Position numbers and translations under genes: made by a program
Part shown: positions 1-6,510 of the stretch, one piece after another
Layout: each line of letters begins with the position of its first letter
Position numbering within the stretch: position 1 is the stretch's first letter
The notes under the pieces: model-generated
What the model was told of the DNA's origin: nothing
Seen by the model: only the letters and a program-made list of their open reading frames with translations
Databases searched by the model: none
NCBI GenBank assembly: GCA_038239195.1
Contig: JBBSEZ010000401.1
Location: 1-9,090, forward strand
DNA from: JBBSEZ01 sp038239195
GTDB lineage: Bacteria > Planctomycetota > Planctomycetia > Gemmatales > Gemmataceae
Length of the DNA stretch: 9,090 nt
Direction of reading: 5' to 3'

Positions 1-144
1 ACCGGGGTGGGTGGCGCCAAACACAATCTACGCCAGGTGCGGGCGGGTGGTGTAACGCCCTGCGCCCGGCGCGACGTTGGTGTGCGGCGATGATCCGCCC
101 CACTCCAAGGCCGCCCCTTGGATGGAGATTGGCGGGAAGCGTTC
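1..144. other. Left-edge stretch with no supportable gene
   Basis: I see no gene here. A minus-strand frame starting at an ATG that overlaps the stop codon of the secreted-protein gene (148-146) stays open to the window edge, but its translation is rich in Pro, His and Arg and resembles nothing I know. In DNA this GC-rich, 49 open codons are expected by chance. A short plus-strand frame (2-55) ends at a TAA and could be the tail of a gene lying further left, but there is too little of it to judge. The only structure I can support is the small inverted repeat listed at 104-122. Confidence 0.4.
104..122 (-). terminator. Candidate hairpin terminator after the secreted-protein gene
   Basis: A perfect 7-bp inverted repeat (TCCAAGG / CCTTGGA) with a 5-base loop lies about 22 bases past the stop codon of the minus-strand gene ending at 145. 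No T-run follows on the minus strand, so it is not a classical intrinsic terminator. It could act as an RNA 3'-end stabiliser or a weak terminator, or be chance in GC-rich DNA. Confidence 0.3.
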
Positions 145-726
145 TCATTTCACCGACCGATGGATTGCCCGCGCCGCCTTCTCGAACGCTGCCTTTTCTC
201 GGGCCTGGAAGGCCTTGCTCTTCATCTTCCCCTGGCCCTCGAAGATCGAGTGGACGGTGAGGCCCTTGTCCTTGATCCAGACGAACGACTGGGCGACGAA
301 GAGGTACTGGTTTCCTCCGGTGTCCTTTTGGTAGTAGGTCAGGTGAGCACGACGGCCTCCCGACGCAGTCTCCTCTTCGTGGAACGCCGGCCTGGACAGC
401 AGGTCGTCTTGCTTCCCCGCCGTCGTCCTGGCCGCCTTCACGGTCTCGCGGAACTCTTCCAGGGCCTGCTTCCGCACCGAGAAGACGCCGAACAACATCG
501 GCGAGCCCAGCCAGTGGCTGTAGAAGTCTGTCCTTCCCTTTCGAGAAGTCTTCTTCCAGTCCGACGAGGGGAGCCGCAGGGAGAACCCGTGTTTCTCGAA
601 CCGGAAGGCCCACGAGGTGTCCCGGGCCGAGCGTTCCGTGGGAGGGGCGACCGCTGCCACGGGGCGCGAGCTCACGACGAGTGCGAGCCCGAGAACGGTC
701 ATTCGGACAAGTGCCCGGAAAGTCAT
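145..726 (-). CDS. Secreted protein of unknown function (193 aa)
   Basis: I do not recognise a named family. The protein starts with a clear signal peptide: an Arg-containing N-terminus, a hydrophobic core at about residues 9-20, and an AVA cleavage site at 25-27, so the mature domain of about 165 residues is exported. The mature part begins with a pattern of the type F-x-F-x-x-P-x-x-W (residues about 40-58), has Tyr/Phe-rich strands in the middle, and ends in a basic helix. This layout recalls the PsbP/DcrB/Mog1-like fold, but that is inference. I chose the start at 726 because GGAGG (736-740) lies 9 bases upstream and the signal peptide follows at once. A longer frame to 846 would add 40 Arg-rich residues and overlap the neighbouring gene. 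The gene lies 106 bases downstream of the minus-strand gene at 833-1564 and may be co-transcribed or have its own promoter. Confidence 0.8.
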   Translation of the reverse strand: MTFRALVRMTVLGLALVVSSRPVAAVAPPTERSARDTSWAFRFEKHGFSLRLPSSDWKKTSRKGRTDFYSHWLGSPMLFGVFSVRKQALEEFRETVKAARTTAGKQDDLLSRPAFHEEETASGGRRAHLTYYQKDTGGNQYLFVAQSFVWIKDKGLTVHSIFEGQGKMKSKAFQAREKAAFEKAARAIHRSVK

Positions 727-751
727 GGTGTCCTTCCTCCAGGTCGCACGC

Positions 752-767
752 GGCCTGCCGAGAGGCC
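752..767 (-). other. Small hairpin in the leader of the secreted-protein gene
   Basis: GGCCT and AGGCC form a perfect 5-bp inverted repeat with a 6-base loop, just upstream of the Shine-Dalgarno site of the gene starting at 726. It could be a weak leader structure, or chance in GC-rich sequence. Confidence 0.15.
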
Positions 768-784
768 TTCCGGCTGCGGTGGAA

Positions 785-793
785 CAGATAGCA
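785..793 (-). promoter_or_regulatory. Possible extended -10 element for the secreted-protein gene
   Basis: On the minus strand the sequence reads TGC-TATCTG, an extended -10-like element in the gap between the two minus-strand genes. It would give a leader of about 50 bases before the start at 726. I found no convincing -35 box, so the call is weak. It would allow the secreted-protein gene to be expressed separately from the gene at 833-1564. Confidence 0.2.
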
Positions 794-832
794 TGTCCAA
801 GGAGCATTGAACGATTCGCCCGGGAACGAGCG

Positions 833-1564
833 TCAGGCTTTTCCAAGCACCCAATCGACGGCGAAGCACCCGCGGACGTGGGGCCCCGGGTCGCGGAGGT
901 GATCCAGCAATTCGGCGTTCGTGCAGCCGGCGTCTTCGAGCGCGTCCGCCAGCACGGCCAGCCGGGCGTTGTCCAGGCCGCCTTCCGGCAGGGAACGCAC
1001 CTCGTAGGCGTCCTCGGCCAGCCGCTGCACGAGGCCGCCGTCCCACGCGAGCCAGGTTGGATCGATGGCGGGGGGTGGGCGGAAGGGGTTGCCGAAGAGG
1101 TCGCGGAGCAGGCGGCAGCTTTCGGTCAGTTCGGCCTTGGCGGTCGCATGCCAGGTGCCCTGGTCCCCGCCGTGGCGGGCGCGGCAGGTGGCCGAGAGGG
1201 CCATCATGAAGGCGTGGTTCGCCCAGGAAATGCCGTCCTCGGCGCCTTCCTCGTGTGGGGAGGAGGCGGAGTAGGCCGCATAGGCCGCGGCCATGACGGC
1301 GTCGAGGCGCTCGGCCTTGGCCTCCTCGGCAGCGGTTTGAGCGCCGAGCGCGGCCACGGCGAGCTCCTCGAGATCGAACGGCCCTTCCGCCTGCCCTTCC
1401 GCCACCTCGACGGCTTTGCGGAGCCGGTCGTCCTCGAGCAGGCGCCAGATGCGGCGGCAGACGGCCACGGCGAATAGCCGGAGCTTTCGCTCGCTGGCCT
1501 TTCCACGGAGGGCCTCCAGCATCGGCTGCAGTTCCCAGGCGTCGAGCCATTCGCTCTCGGTCAT
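833..1564 (-). CDS. Gemmata-type paralogous family protein of unknown function (243 aa)
   Basis: I recognise this as a member of a large paralogous family found in Gemmata-type planctomycetes; its function is unknown. Recurrent family blocks are visible: an N-terminal block at residues 15-40 (LRGKASERKLRLFAVAVCRR), a variable Ala/Glu-rich helical middle (45-100), the block LLRDLFGNPFRP (152-163), WLAWDGG (171-177), and a C-terminal block (205-242) with LADALEDAGC and GPHVRGC. Helices dominate, and there is no signal peptide or membrane segment, so it is probably cytosolic. The start is supported by GAGGG (1571-1575) 6 bases upstream. That Shine-Dalgarno overlaps the stop codon of a decayed upstream copy of the same family (1574-1642), which shows the gene arose as part of a tandem pair. 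The coding frame is intact throughout. Confidence 0.85.
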   Translation of the reverse strand: MTESEWLDAWELQPMLEALRGKASERKLRLFAVAVCRRIWRLLEDDRLRKAVEVAEGQAEGPFDLEELAVAALGAQTAAEEAKAERLDAVMAAAYAAYSASSPHEEGAEDGISWANHAFMMALSATCRARHGGDQGTWHATAKAELTESCRLLRDLFGNPFRPPPAIDPTWLAWDGGLVQRLAEDAYEVRSLPEGGLDNARLAVLADALEDAGCTNAELLDHLRDPGPHVRGCFAVDWVLGKA

Positions 1565-1573
1565 GGCGTGCCC

Positions 1574-1642
1574 TCACTCTCTGCGGGTCAACAGGTCCAA
1601 CACGAAGCAGCCGCGAGCGTGCGGCCCCTGCCCCCGCAGGTG
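1574..1642 (-). pseudogene. C-terminal remnant of a tandem copy of the 243-aa family
   Basis: The last 22 codons before the stop at 1574-1576 encode HLRGQGPHARGCFVLDLLTR followed by two more residues. They align without gaps to the final 22 residues of the intact neighbour (H222 to its end), with 11 of 22 identical, including GPH-x-RGCF and Asp. Upstream the frame continues open to about 1846, but none of the family's other blocks (LRGKASERK, FGNPF, ADALEDAGC) is visible and that stretch runs into the promoter and start region of the phosphatase gene at 1788. This is therefore best read as the broken 3' end of a duplicated gene. The remnant's stop codon overlaps the Shine-Dalgarno of the intact copy, which may explain why this end persists. 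A real short protein carrying only this motif is possible but less likely. Confidence 0.65.
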
Positions 1643-1787
1643 GGCCGGCGCCCGTCCGCAGCATACGCTCGCCCCCCGGCGCCCACAAGCTCCCTGCCTC
1701 GCGACACGACAAGCAAGCAGCGCACATCGCCCGGCGCGATAGAACAAGAGGGCGCCCCCCGCTCGCCCGTCCCCCGGAGGCCGTTTC

Positions 1788-2462
1788 ATGCCGGGCCCGC
1801 TCCCTGCCTTGCGCGCCGTCCTCTTCGACCTCGACGGCACCCTCATCGACAGCTACCCCGCCATCGCGGCCAGCGTCAATCACGTTCGCGCCCTCCACCA
1901 CCTCCCTCCCCTCCCCGAAGCGGAGGTGCGCCGCCACGTCGGCCGGGGGCCCGACCATTTGCTCCTGGCCACCGTCGGCGTCGGGGACAACGCCGCCAAC
2001 GTGGCCGCCTACCGGCAGCACCACCCCTCCGTCCTGCGCGAGGGGACGCGCCTGCTGCCCCACGCGGCCGAGGCCCTCGCCGCCCTGCACCGGCGCGGGA
2101 TGACGCTCGGCATTTGCAGCAACAAGCCCGTCGCCTTCACGCGCGAGCTGGTCGTCATCCTCGGCATCGCGGACTATCTGTCCCTGCTGCTCGGCCCCGA
2201 AGACGTGGCCCGGCCCAAGCCGGCGCCCGACATGCTGCTCGCCGCCCTCGCGCGCCTGGCGCTCTCGGCACGCGAGGTGCTCTACGTCGGCGACATGGTC
2301 GTGGACATTGAGACGGCGCGCGCCGCCGGGGCCCGCGTCTGGGTGGTGGCGACCGGCTCCGAGGAGGCCGCCGCTCTCGACCGTGCCGGGCCCGACCGCC
2401 GCCTGCGCGACCTGGGCGAGTTGCCCGCGCTCCTCGGGGATGATTCTCCTCGATCGGTGTAG
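1788..2462 (+). CDS. HAD-family hydrolase, phosphoglycolate phosphatase-like
   Basis: This is a haloacid dehalogenase superfamily phosphatase of 224 residues, the usual size for phosphoglycolate phosphatase (Gph) and related small-molecule phosphatases. All four HAD motifs are present: motif I FDLDGTLIDS with the nucleophile Asp14 and acid/base Asp16, motif II with Ser111-Asn112 (CSNK), motif III Lys144 in RPKPAP, and motif IV GD at 168-169 with Asp173. A helical cap of about 70 residues (about 20-90) sits between motifs I and II, as in Gph-type enzymes. The likely role is Mg-dependent removal of phosphate from a small metabolite such as 2-phosphoglycolate in the cytosol; the exact substrate cannot be read from sequence. 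The start at 1788 has GGAGG (1776-1780) 7 bases upstream. It reads away from the minus-strand family protein and its remnant, so the shared upstream region at 1643-1787 should hold its promoter. Confidence 0.88.
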   Translation: MPGPLPALRAVLFDLDGTLIDSYPAIAASVNHVRALHHLPPLPEAEVRRHVGRGPDHLLLATVGVGDNAANVAAYRQHHPSVLREGTRLLPHAAEALAALHRRGMTLGICSNKPVAFTRELVVILGIADYLSLLLGPEDVARPKPAPDMLLAALARLALSAREVLYVGDMVVDIETARAAGARVWVVATGSEEAAALDRAGPDRRLRDLGELPALLGDDSPRSV

Positions 2463-2484
2463 CCGCGTGCCCCGTGTCACGGCT
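2461..2484 (+). terminator. Weak hairpin after the phosphatase gene
   Basis: AGCCGCGTG (2461-2469) can pair with CACGGCT (2478-2484) with one bulged base and an 8-base loop. It overlaps the phosphatase stop codon. No T-run follows, so it is only a candidate terminator between this gene and the next promoter. Confidence 0.25.
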
Positions 2485-2510
2485 ACGCGCTCGAGCCCGC
2501 GCTTTGTTCC

Positions 2511-2538
2511 TTGCGTCCGGCTCTTGCGTGGGTATACT
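2511..2538 (+). promoter_or_regulatory. Sigma-70-like promoter for the zinc-ribbon gene
   Basis: TTGCGT (2511-2516) and TATACT (2533-2538) are separated by 16 bases, a good match to a housekeeping -35/-10 pair. Transcription would begin near 2545, giving a leader of about 38 bases before the ATG at 2583. This also argues against the longer reading frame that opens with TTG at 2511, since that start would lie inside the promoter. Confidence 0.5.
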
Positions 2539-2582
2539 CGTTGGAACGTCGTGCGTTCGCGGCGCACGCCAAGAGGGCCCCC

Positions 2583-3560
2583 ATGTCATTCCAGTGCTCG
2601 TGCGGCCAGCAGCTTTGGTTGGTGGAGGGGGACGTCGGCAAAACGGTCCGCTGCTGGGCCTGTCGCAAGACGTTCGTCGCTCGCCCCCCATCCGAGGAGG
2701 CCGAGGAGGCGCCCCCACCCAACAAGCCTGCCCCTTCCTACGACGATGGCGAGGACAAAACGCCCTATCGCACGAAGGACGACGGCGACGCGCCGCGCGA
2801 CCGGCACGAGGCGCCTCGCCGTCGCCGCCGGTCGCGCCGGCGGCCCGAAGCGAACCTGTTGCCGGGGCTGACGCACGTGGGCCGTGTGGTGCTGTGGAAC
2901 AAGTGGGCGGGCTACCCTCTGCTCTTCTTCGTGGTCCTCGGCTGTGGGTGCATCGCGCACGGCGTCAAGGACAACGTGCTGGCTGGGACGTCCTCGACCA
3001 CGCCGCAACAGCTCACGCTGGCCCAGCTCATCCAGCGAGGCCAGGCGGGCAACGCCCACGTCGTCGTAACCGACTTCGTCCCGACCGACAACTTCGTCTA
3101 CACCTACCGCGCCCACATCCTCGACGTGCCTGCGTCGGCACCGAAAACGTGGGACGGGGTCTATCAACCGATCGTCCCGTTCGCGCCGGATTTGGGGCAA
3201 CGGCGACAGCACGGCGAAGGCGTCGGCCCGCGGCTGGAGCCGACGGCGGTGCAGGTCCTGGTCATCAGCAGCGGAGTCCACAACGAGAACGACCGGCAGA
3301 AGGTCTTCGACGGCACTCCCCTGCAAGGGATGCTGGTGAACTCGATCCAGAGTGTCGATTCGGAGACGCAGGCCTTGCTGAGGAAGTCGTATCCGCAGAC
3401 CGACTTCTCGCGCTGCCTGCTCCTGCGGCAGCAGCGCTATGCGCCCACTCGGGAATCCGCATTTCACTCGGGGCTGGTGGGCGCGTTCCTGCTCGTGCTG
3501 GCCTTCTCGGGCTTCGGGGTCGCCCTGGCCTGCCGGCTGATCGACCCGCCCTGCCGCTAA
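2583..3560 (+). CDS. Zinc-ribbon membrane protein of unknown function (325 aa)
   Basis: I do not recognise a named family for the whole protein. The N-terminus (residues 1-32) is a short zinc ribbon with Cys5-x-Cys7 and Cys24-x2-Cys27, a type seen ahead of many planctomycete membrane proteins. A charged, low-complexity linker follows: acidic and Pro-rich at 36-75, then very Arg-rich at 79-87. TM1 is at about 109-128; the domain from 130 to 295 has alternating strands and is probably outside the membrane; TM2 is at about 297-318 and is followed by a seven-residue tail. The Arg cluster before TM1 favours a cytosolic zinc ribbon by the positive-inside rule. The start at 2583 has GAGGG (2573-2577) 5 bases upstream and a good promoter before it. 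It may be a membrane-bound sensor or scaffold, but no catalytic motif is visible. Confidence 0.78.
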   Translation: MSFQCSCGQQLWLVEGDVGKTVRCWACRKTFVARPPSEEAEEAPPPNKPAPSYDDGEDKTPYRTKDDGDAPRDRHEAPRRRRRSRRRPEANLLPGLTHVGRVVLWNKWAGYPLLFFVVLGCGCIAHGVKDNVLAGTSSTTPQQLTLAQLIQRGQAGNAHVVVTDFVPTDNFVYTYRAHILDVPASAPKTWDGVYQPIVPFAPDLGQRRQHGEGVGPRLEPTAVQVLVISSGVHNENDRQKVFDGTPLQGMLVNSIQSVDSETQALLRKSYPQTDFSRCLLLRQQRYAPTRESAFHSGLVGAFLLVLAFSGFGVALACRLIDPPCR

Positions 3561-3599
3561 GCCGCAAGCGGCGGGCCCGCGAAGCGCCCCGGAGCTTCG
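3561..3599 (+). terminator. Hairpin cluster after the zinc-ribbon gene
   Basis: Just past the stop codon (3558-3560) there are two small inverted repeats: GCCG-CAAG-CGGC at 3562-3572 or its register-shifted form, and CGAAGC / GCTTCG with an 8-base loop at 3580-3599. Neither is followed by a T-run. They may weaken read-through into the histidine kinase gene, which seems to have its own promoter. Confidence 0.3.
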
Positions 3600-3637
3600 G
3601 CCACGTCCGCTTGTCGTCGCCGAAGGCGCTTCTTTCC

Positions 3638-3666
3638 TTGCACGAGCCTGCCCGCCTCGGTACGGT
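3638..3666 (+). promoter_or_regulatory. Possible promoter for the FHA-histidine kinase operon
   Basis: TTGCAC (3638-3643) and TACGGT (3661-3666) are spaced by exactly 17 bases. The -35 box is good and the -10 box is weak (TA and final T match). It would start transcription near 3673, giving a leader of about 60 bases before the GTG start at 3735. The 174-base gap and the hairpins upstream fit an independent transcription unit. Confidence 0.35.
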
Positions 3667-3723
3667 GGGAAGGAGCGTTTGGGGCCTCTCTTCCTCCCTG
3701 CGGCAAGGGGGACGGTTCGTATC

Positions 3724-3737
3724 GGAGGCATGCCGTG
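3724..3737 (+). promoter_or_regulatory. Shine-Dalgarno that fixes a GTG start for the histidine kinase
   Basis: GGAGG at 3724-3728 lies 6 bases before GTG at 3735-3737. An ATG at 3730-3732 is only one base from the GGAGG and opens a five-codon frame ending in TGA, so it cannot be the real start. The GTG frame begins PRLIVIKG, the first strand of the FHA domain, which confirms the choice. Confidence 0.75.
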
Positions 3738-5495
3738 CCGCGCTTGATCGTCATCAAAGGCACCGACGAGGGCAAGCAGTTCGCGCTCGCGGGCGAGGCG
3801 TTGCTCGCCGGGCGCGATGCCTCCAACGGCGTGCGCCTCACCGACACGGAGGTCTCGCGCCGCCACGCCGAGTTCGTCCGCGCCCCCGACGGCGGGTATC
3901 GCGTCCGCGACGTCGGCAGCGCCAACGGCACCTTCGTCAACAACCAGTCGGTGCGCGACGTCCTGCTCCAGCCGGGCGATCACGTTCAAATTGGCCAGAC
4001 GGTCATGGTCTACACTCCCGACCACGGGGATCGGCCCCAGCAGGCCACCGACCTCGCCAGCCAGATCAGCCTCATCACGCGGCAGGACGTCGAACTGGCC
4101 TCCGCCATCGTCAAGACTGTCGGCGAGACCGAGGGCAGCCGCATCCTCGCCAACCCCGAGGCCGTCGAGGGGCCCTGGCTCAAGAACGCGCTGGCCAACC
4201 TCGGCGTCCTCTACGAGGCCACCCAGACCATCAGCCACGTGCTCGACGTCGAACAGCTGCTCGAACGCATCATGGACCTCATCTTCCGCTCCCTCGAGGC
4301 CGACCGCGGCTGCATCATGCTGCGAGGCACCCCGGCGGGGCCCGACGAGGAGGCCCACACCGGCAGCAAGAACCTCGAGCCCCGGGCGGTGCGCTGGCGC
4401 GGGGCGCGCCCCGGCGGGCAGGAAAAGGTCCCCGTTAGCCGCACTATCATGGACTACGTGCTGCGCGAGAAAAAGGGCATTCTGGTCTCCGACGCCGCCG
4501 GCGATTCGCGCTTCCACACGTCGCAGAGCATCGTCCGCTCCGGCGTGCGCGAGGTCATCTGCGTGCCCATGAAGGGCCGCCACGAGACCCTCGGCGTGCT
4601 CTACCTCGACACCAACACGCCCGTCAACAAGCTGGCCGCCAGAGGGCAGACGAGCAAGTTCACCGGCGACCACCTGGCCCTGGCCATCGCCATCGCCCAC
4701 CAGGCGGCGCTGGCCGTCGAGGAGACGCGCTACTACCAGGCGATGGTCAACGCCGAGCGCCTCGCGGCCATCGGGCAGACGGTCGCCGCCCTGTCGCACC
4801 ACATCAAGAACATCCTTCAGGGGCTGGAGCTGGGGGGCAAGATCGTCAAGGACGGCATCCAGGACAGCGACCTGGGCCACGTCGCCCAGGGCTGGCGCAT
4901 CGTCGAGAAGAACCAGGGCAAGGTCTACGACCTCGTCACCGACATGCTGTCCTACTCCAAGGAGCGCGAGCCGAACATCGAGCCGACCGACCTCAACAAG
5001 ATCGCCCGCGACGTGGTCGAGTTGATGCAGGGGCGCGCCGCCGAGCGCGGCATTCGGCTCGTCACGAAGCTCGACGAAGGGCTGGGGCCGGTGCCGGCCG
5101 ACCCGGAGGGGATTCATCGTGCGCTGTTGAACGTCGTCGGCAACGCACTGGACGCGGTGGAGGAGTCGCCGCAGCCCAGGGTGGTGGTGGGCTCGTCGAA
5201 GGAGGCGGGCGGGGAGTGGGTGCGGTTGCAGGTGGGCGACACCGGGCACGGCATTCCGCCGGAGAAGTTGAACGACATCTTTCGGCCGTTCGTCAGCACC
5301 AAGGGCGCGCGCGGCACGGGGCTGGGGCTGGCCGTCAGTCGCAAGATCCTCCGCGAGCACGGCGGGGACATCGTGGTGGCGAGCAAGGTGGGACAGGGGA
5401 GCGTGTTCACGCTGCGGCTGCCGCTCAAGAGCCCGCTCGGCATCGACCCGCAGCGCACGAGCACCGAGATCCCGGTGGCCCCGCCGGAGAATTGA
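3735..5495 (+). CDS. FHA-GAF sensor histidine kinase (cytosolic, 586 aa)
   Basis: This is a soluble hybrid sensor kinase. Residues 3-93 form an FHA domain, a phosphothreonine-binding module, with its key residues visible: Gly26-Arg27, Ser41, His44 and Asn64-Gly65 (GSANGTFVN). A GAF-type sensory domain spans about 150-330. A HisKA-like dimerisation helix follows with LSHHIKN at 354-359; His355 is the likely phospho-acceptor. The HATPase_c domain has the N box at Asn470 (NALDAV), the G1 box DTGHG (502-506), an F box around Phe516 and the G2 box GTGLGL (527-532). No membrane segment, signal peptide or receiver domain is present, and no response regulator is encoded in the window, so its partner must lie elsewhere. 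It starts with GTG. The FGE-like gene follows after 11 bases and is probably co-transcribed. The architecture is clear; the signal and output are unknown. Confidence 0.92.
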   Translation: MPRLIVIKGTDEGKQFALAGEALLAGRDASNGVRLTDTEVSRRHAEFVRAPDGGYRVRDVGSANGTFVNNQSVRDVLLQPGDHVQIGQTVMVYTPDHGDRPQQATDLASQISLITRQDVELASAIVKTVGETEGSRILANPEAVEGPWLKNALANLGVLYEATQTISHVLDVEQLLERIMDLIFRSLEADRGCIMLRGTPAGPDEEAHTGSKNLEPRAVRWRGARPGGQEKVPVSRTIMDYVLREKKGILVSDAAGDSRFHTSQSIVRSGVREVICVPMKGRHETLGVLYLDTNTPVNKLAARGQTSKFTGDHLALAIAIAHQAALAVEETRYYQAMVNAERLAAIGQTVAALSHHIKNILQGLELGGKIVKDGIQDSDLGHVAQGWRIVEKNQGKVYDLVTDMLSYSKEREPNIEPTDLNKIARDVVELMQGRAAERGIRLVTKLDEGLGPVPADPEGIHRALLNVVGNALDAVEESPQPRVVVGSSKEAGGEWVRLQVGDTGHGIPPEKLNDIFRPFVSTKGARGTGLGLAVSRKILREHGGDIVVASKVGQGSVFTLRLPLKSPLGIDPQRTSTEIPVAPPEN

Positions 5496-5506
5496 CGGTT
5501 CCTCCC

Positions 5507-6499
5507 ATGGACACCGAAGCCGCCTTGCTGCAGGCCCTCCACGACCGCCCGGCCGACGACCTCGCCTGGCTGGCCCTCGCCGACTGCCTCGAAGAGCAGG
5601 GCCAGATCGAGCGCGCCGAGCTCCTGCGCCTCGAGCGCGCCCTGCGCGACCTGCCCCAGGGCAAGCCGCGCCAGGCGCCCGAGCAACGCCTGGCCGCGCT
5701 CCTCGCCGCGGGCGTGCGCCCCTGTGCCCCCACCCTGACCAACTCGGTCGGCATGCAGTTCGCGCTCATTCCCCCCGGAACGTTCTGGATGGGCTCGCGA
5801 GCCCGCGAGCCGGAACGCAACGACAACGAGGGGCCGCGCCACGAGGTCGAGATCGCCCAGCCGTTCTACTTCGGCGTTCATCTGGTGACGCAGGAGCAGT
5901 ATCGGTCGGTCCTCGGCCAGAGCCCCAGCGCTTTCCGGCCGGGCGGCGAGAACGAGGCCGAGGTTGGCGGGCTCGACACGCACGCCTTTCCCGTCGAGCG
6001 CGTGACCTGGACCGAGGCGACCGCCTTCTGCAAACGGCTCGCGCGCCTGCCCGAGGAAAAGAAGGCGGGGCGCGCCTACCGCTTGCCGACCGAGGCAGAG
6101 TGGGAACACAGCTGCCGGGCCGGCACCACGACGGCCTTTCACTTCGGGCCCAAGCTTTCCTCGCTCCAGGCCAACATCAACGGCGAGCACCCGTCGCACG
6201 GGCTGCCAGCGGGGCCCTATCTTCAACGGCCCACGCCGGTCGGGTCGTACCCTCCCAACGCCTTCGGGCTGTACGACATGCACGGGAACGTCTGGGAGTG
6301 GTGCGCCGACCGCTATAGTCCCTACCCCGAGGGGCCCGTCGTCGGGGCCGGCAGGATCGACGCGGGCGAGGAGCGAATCTTGCGCGGCGGGTGCTGGTAC
6401 TGGCACGCGCGCGAGGCGCGCTCGGCGTTCCGCAGCTTCGTGGGCCCGTCGTATCGCAATTACTGCGTCGGGTTTCGCGTGGCGATGGCGTGGGGGTGA
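5507..6499 (+). CDS. TIGR02996 domain / FGE-sulfatase (SUMF1-like) fusion protein
   Basis: Residues 1-45 match the TIGR02996 repeat-companion domain, a short helical unit typical of Gemmata-type genomes (EAALLQALHDRP, then ALADCLEEQG). Residues about 78-328 form an FGE-sulfatase domain: NSVGMQF-x-x-IPPGTFWMGS (79-97), W-x-EA-x-AFC (168-175), YRLPTEAEWE (191-200), GLYDMHGNVWEWC (254-266) and the final RGGCWYW (293-299). In true formylglycine-generating oxidases two cysteines near this last motif form the copper-binding active site. Here Cys296 occupies the RGGxW position and the usual cysteine pair after it is missing, so the protein is probably not a sulfatase-activating oxidase. Related proteins serve as binding, iron-dependent or structural modules. 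There is no signal peptide, so it is probably cytosolic. The start at 5507 lacks a normal Shine-Dalgarno (CCTCC precedes it), which suggests translational coupling to the histidine kinase gene ending 11 bases earlier. Confidence 0.88.
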   Translation: MDTEAALLQALHDRPADDLAWLALADCLEEQGQIERAELLRLERALRDLPQGKPRQAPEQRLAALLAAGVRPCAPTLTNSVGMQFALIPPGTFWMGSRAREPERNDNEGPRHEVEIAQPFYFGVHLVTQEQYRSVLGQSPSAFRPGGENEAEVGGLDTHAFPVERVTWTEATAFCKRLARLPEEKKAGRAYRLPTEAEWEHSCRAGTTTAFHFGPKLSSLQANINGEHPSHGLPAGPYLQRPTPVGSYPPNAFGLYDMHGNVWEWCADRYSPYPEGPVVGAGRIDAGEERILRGGCWYWHAREARSAFRSFVGPSYRNYCVGFRVAMAWG

Positions 6500-6510
6500 G
6501 GGAGGGTCGC

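Noticed and set aside
1..148. Possible partial gene reading off the left edge on the minus strand
   Set aside because: About 49 open codons with a Pro/His/Arg-rich translation and no motif are not enough in this GC-rich DNA.
723..2567. Long minus-strand open frame of 614 codons
   Set aside because: It overlaps the phosphatase and the 243-aa family gene in another frame, and its translation is Arg/Gly/Ala-rich low complexity. It is a product of high GC content.
3730..3747. ATG at 3730 as start of a leader peptide before the histidine kinase
   Set aside because: It encodes only five residues and its ATG is one base from the GGAGG, too close to be used. It overlaps the true GTG start.
2474..4438. 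Plus-strand open frame of 654 codons
   Set aside because: It runs across two real genes in another frame and is Arg/Pro-rich without motifs.
2586..5360. Minus-strand open frame of 924 codons
   Set aside because: It is antisense to the zinc-ribbon and histidine kinase genes, which have clear family motifs. Long antisense frames are common in GC-rich coding DNA.
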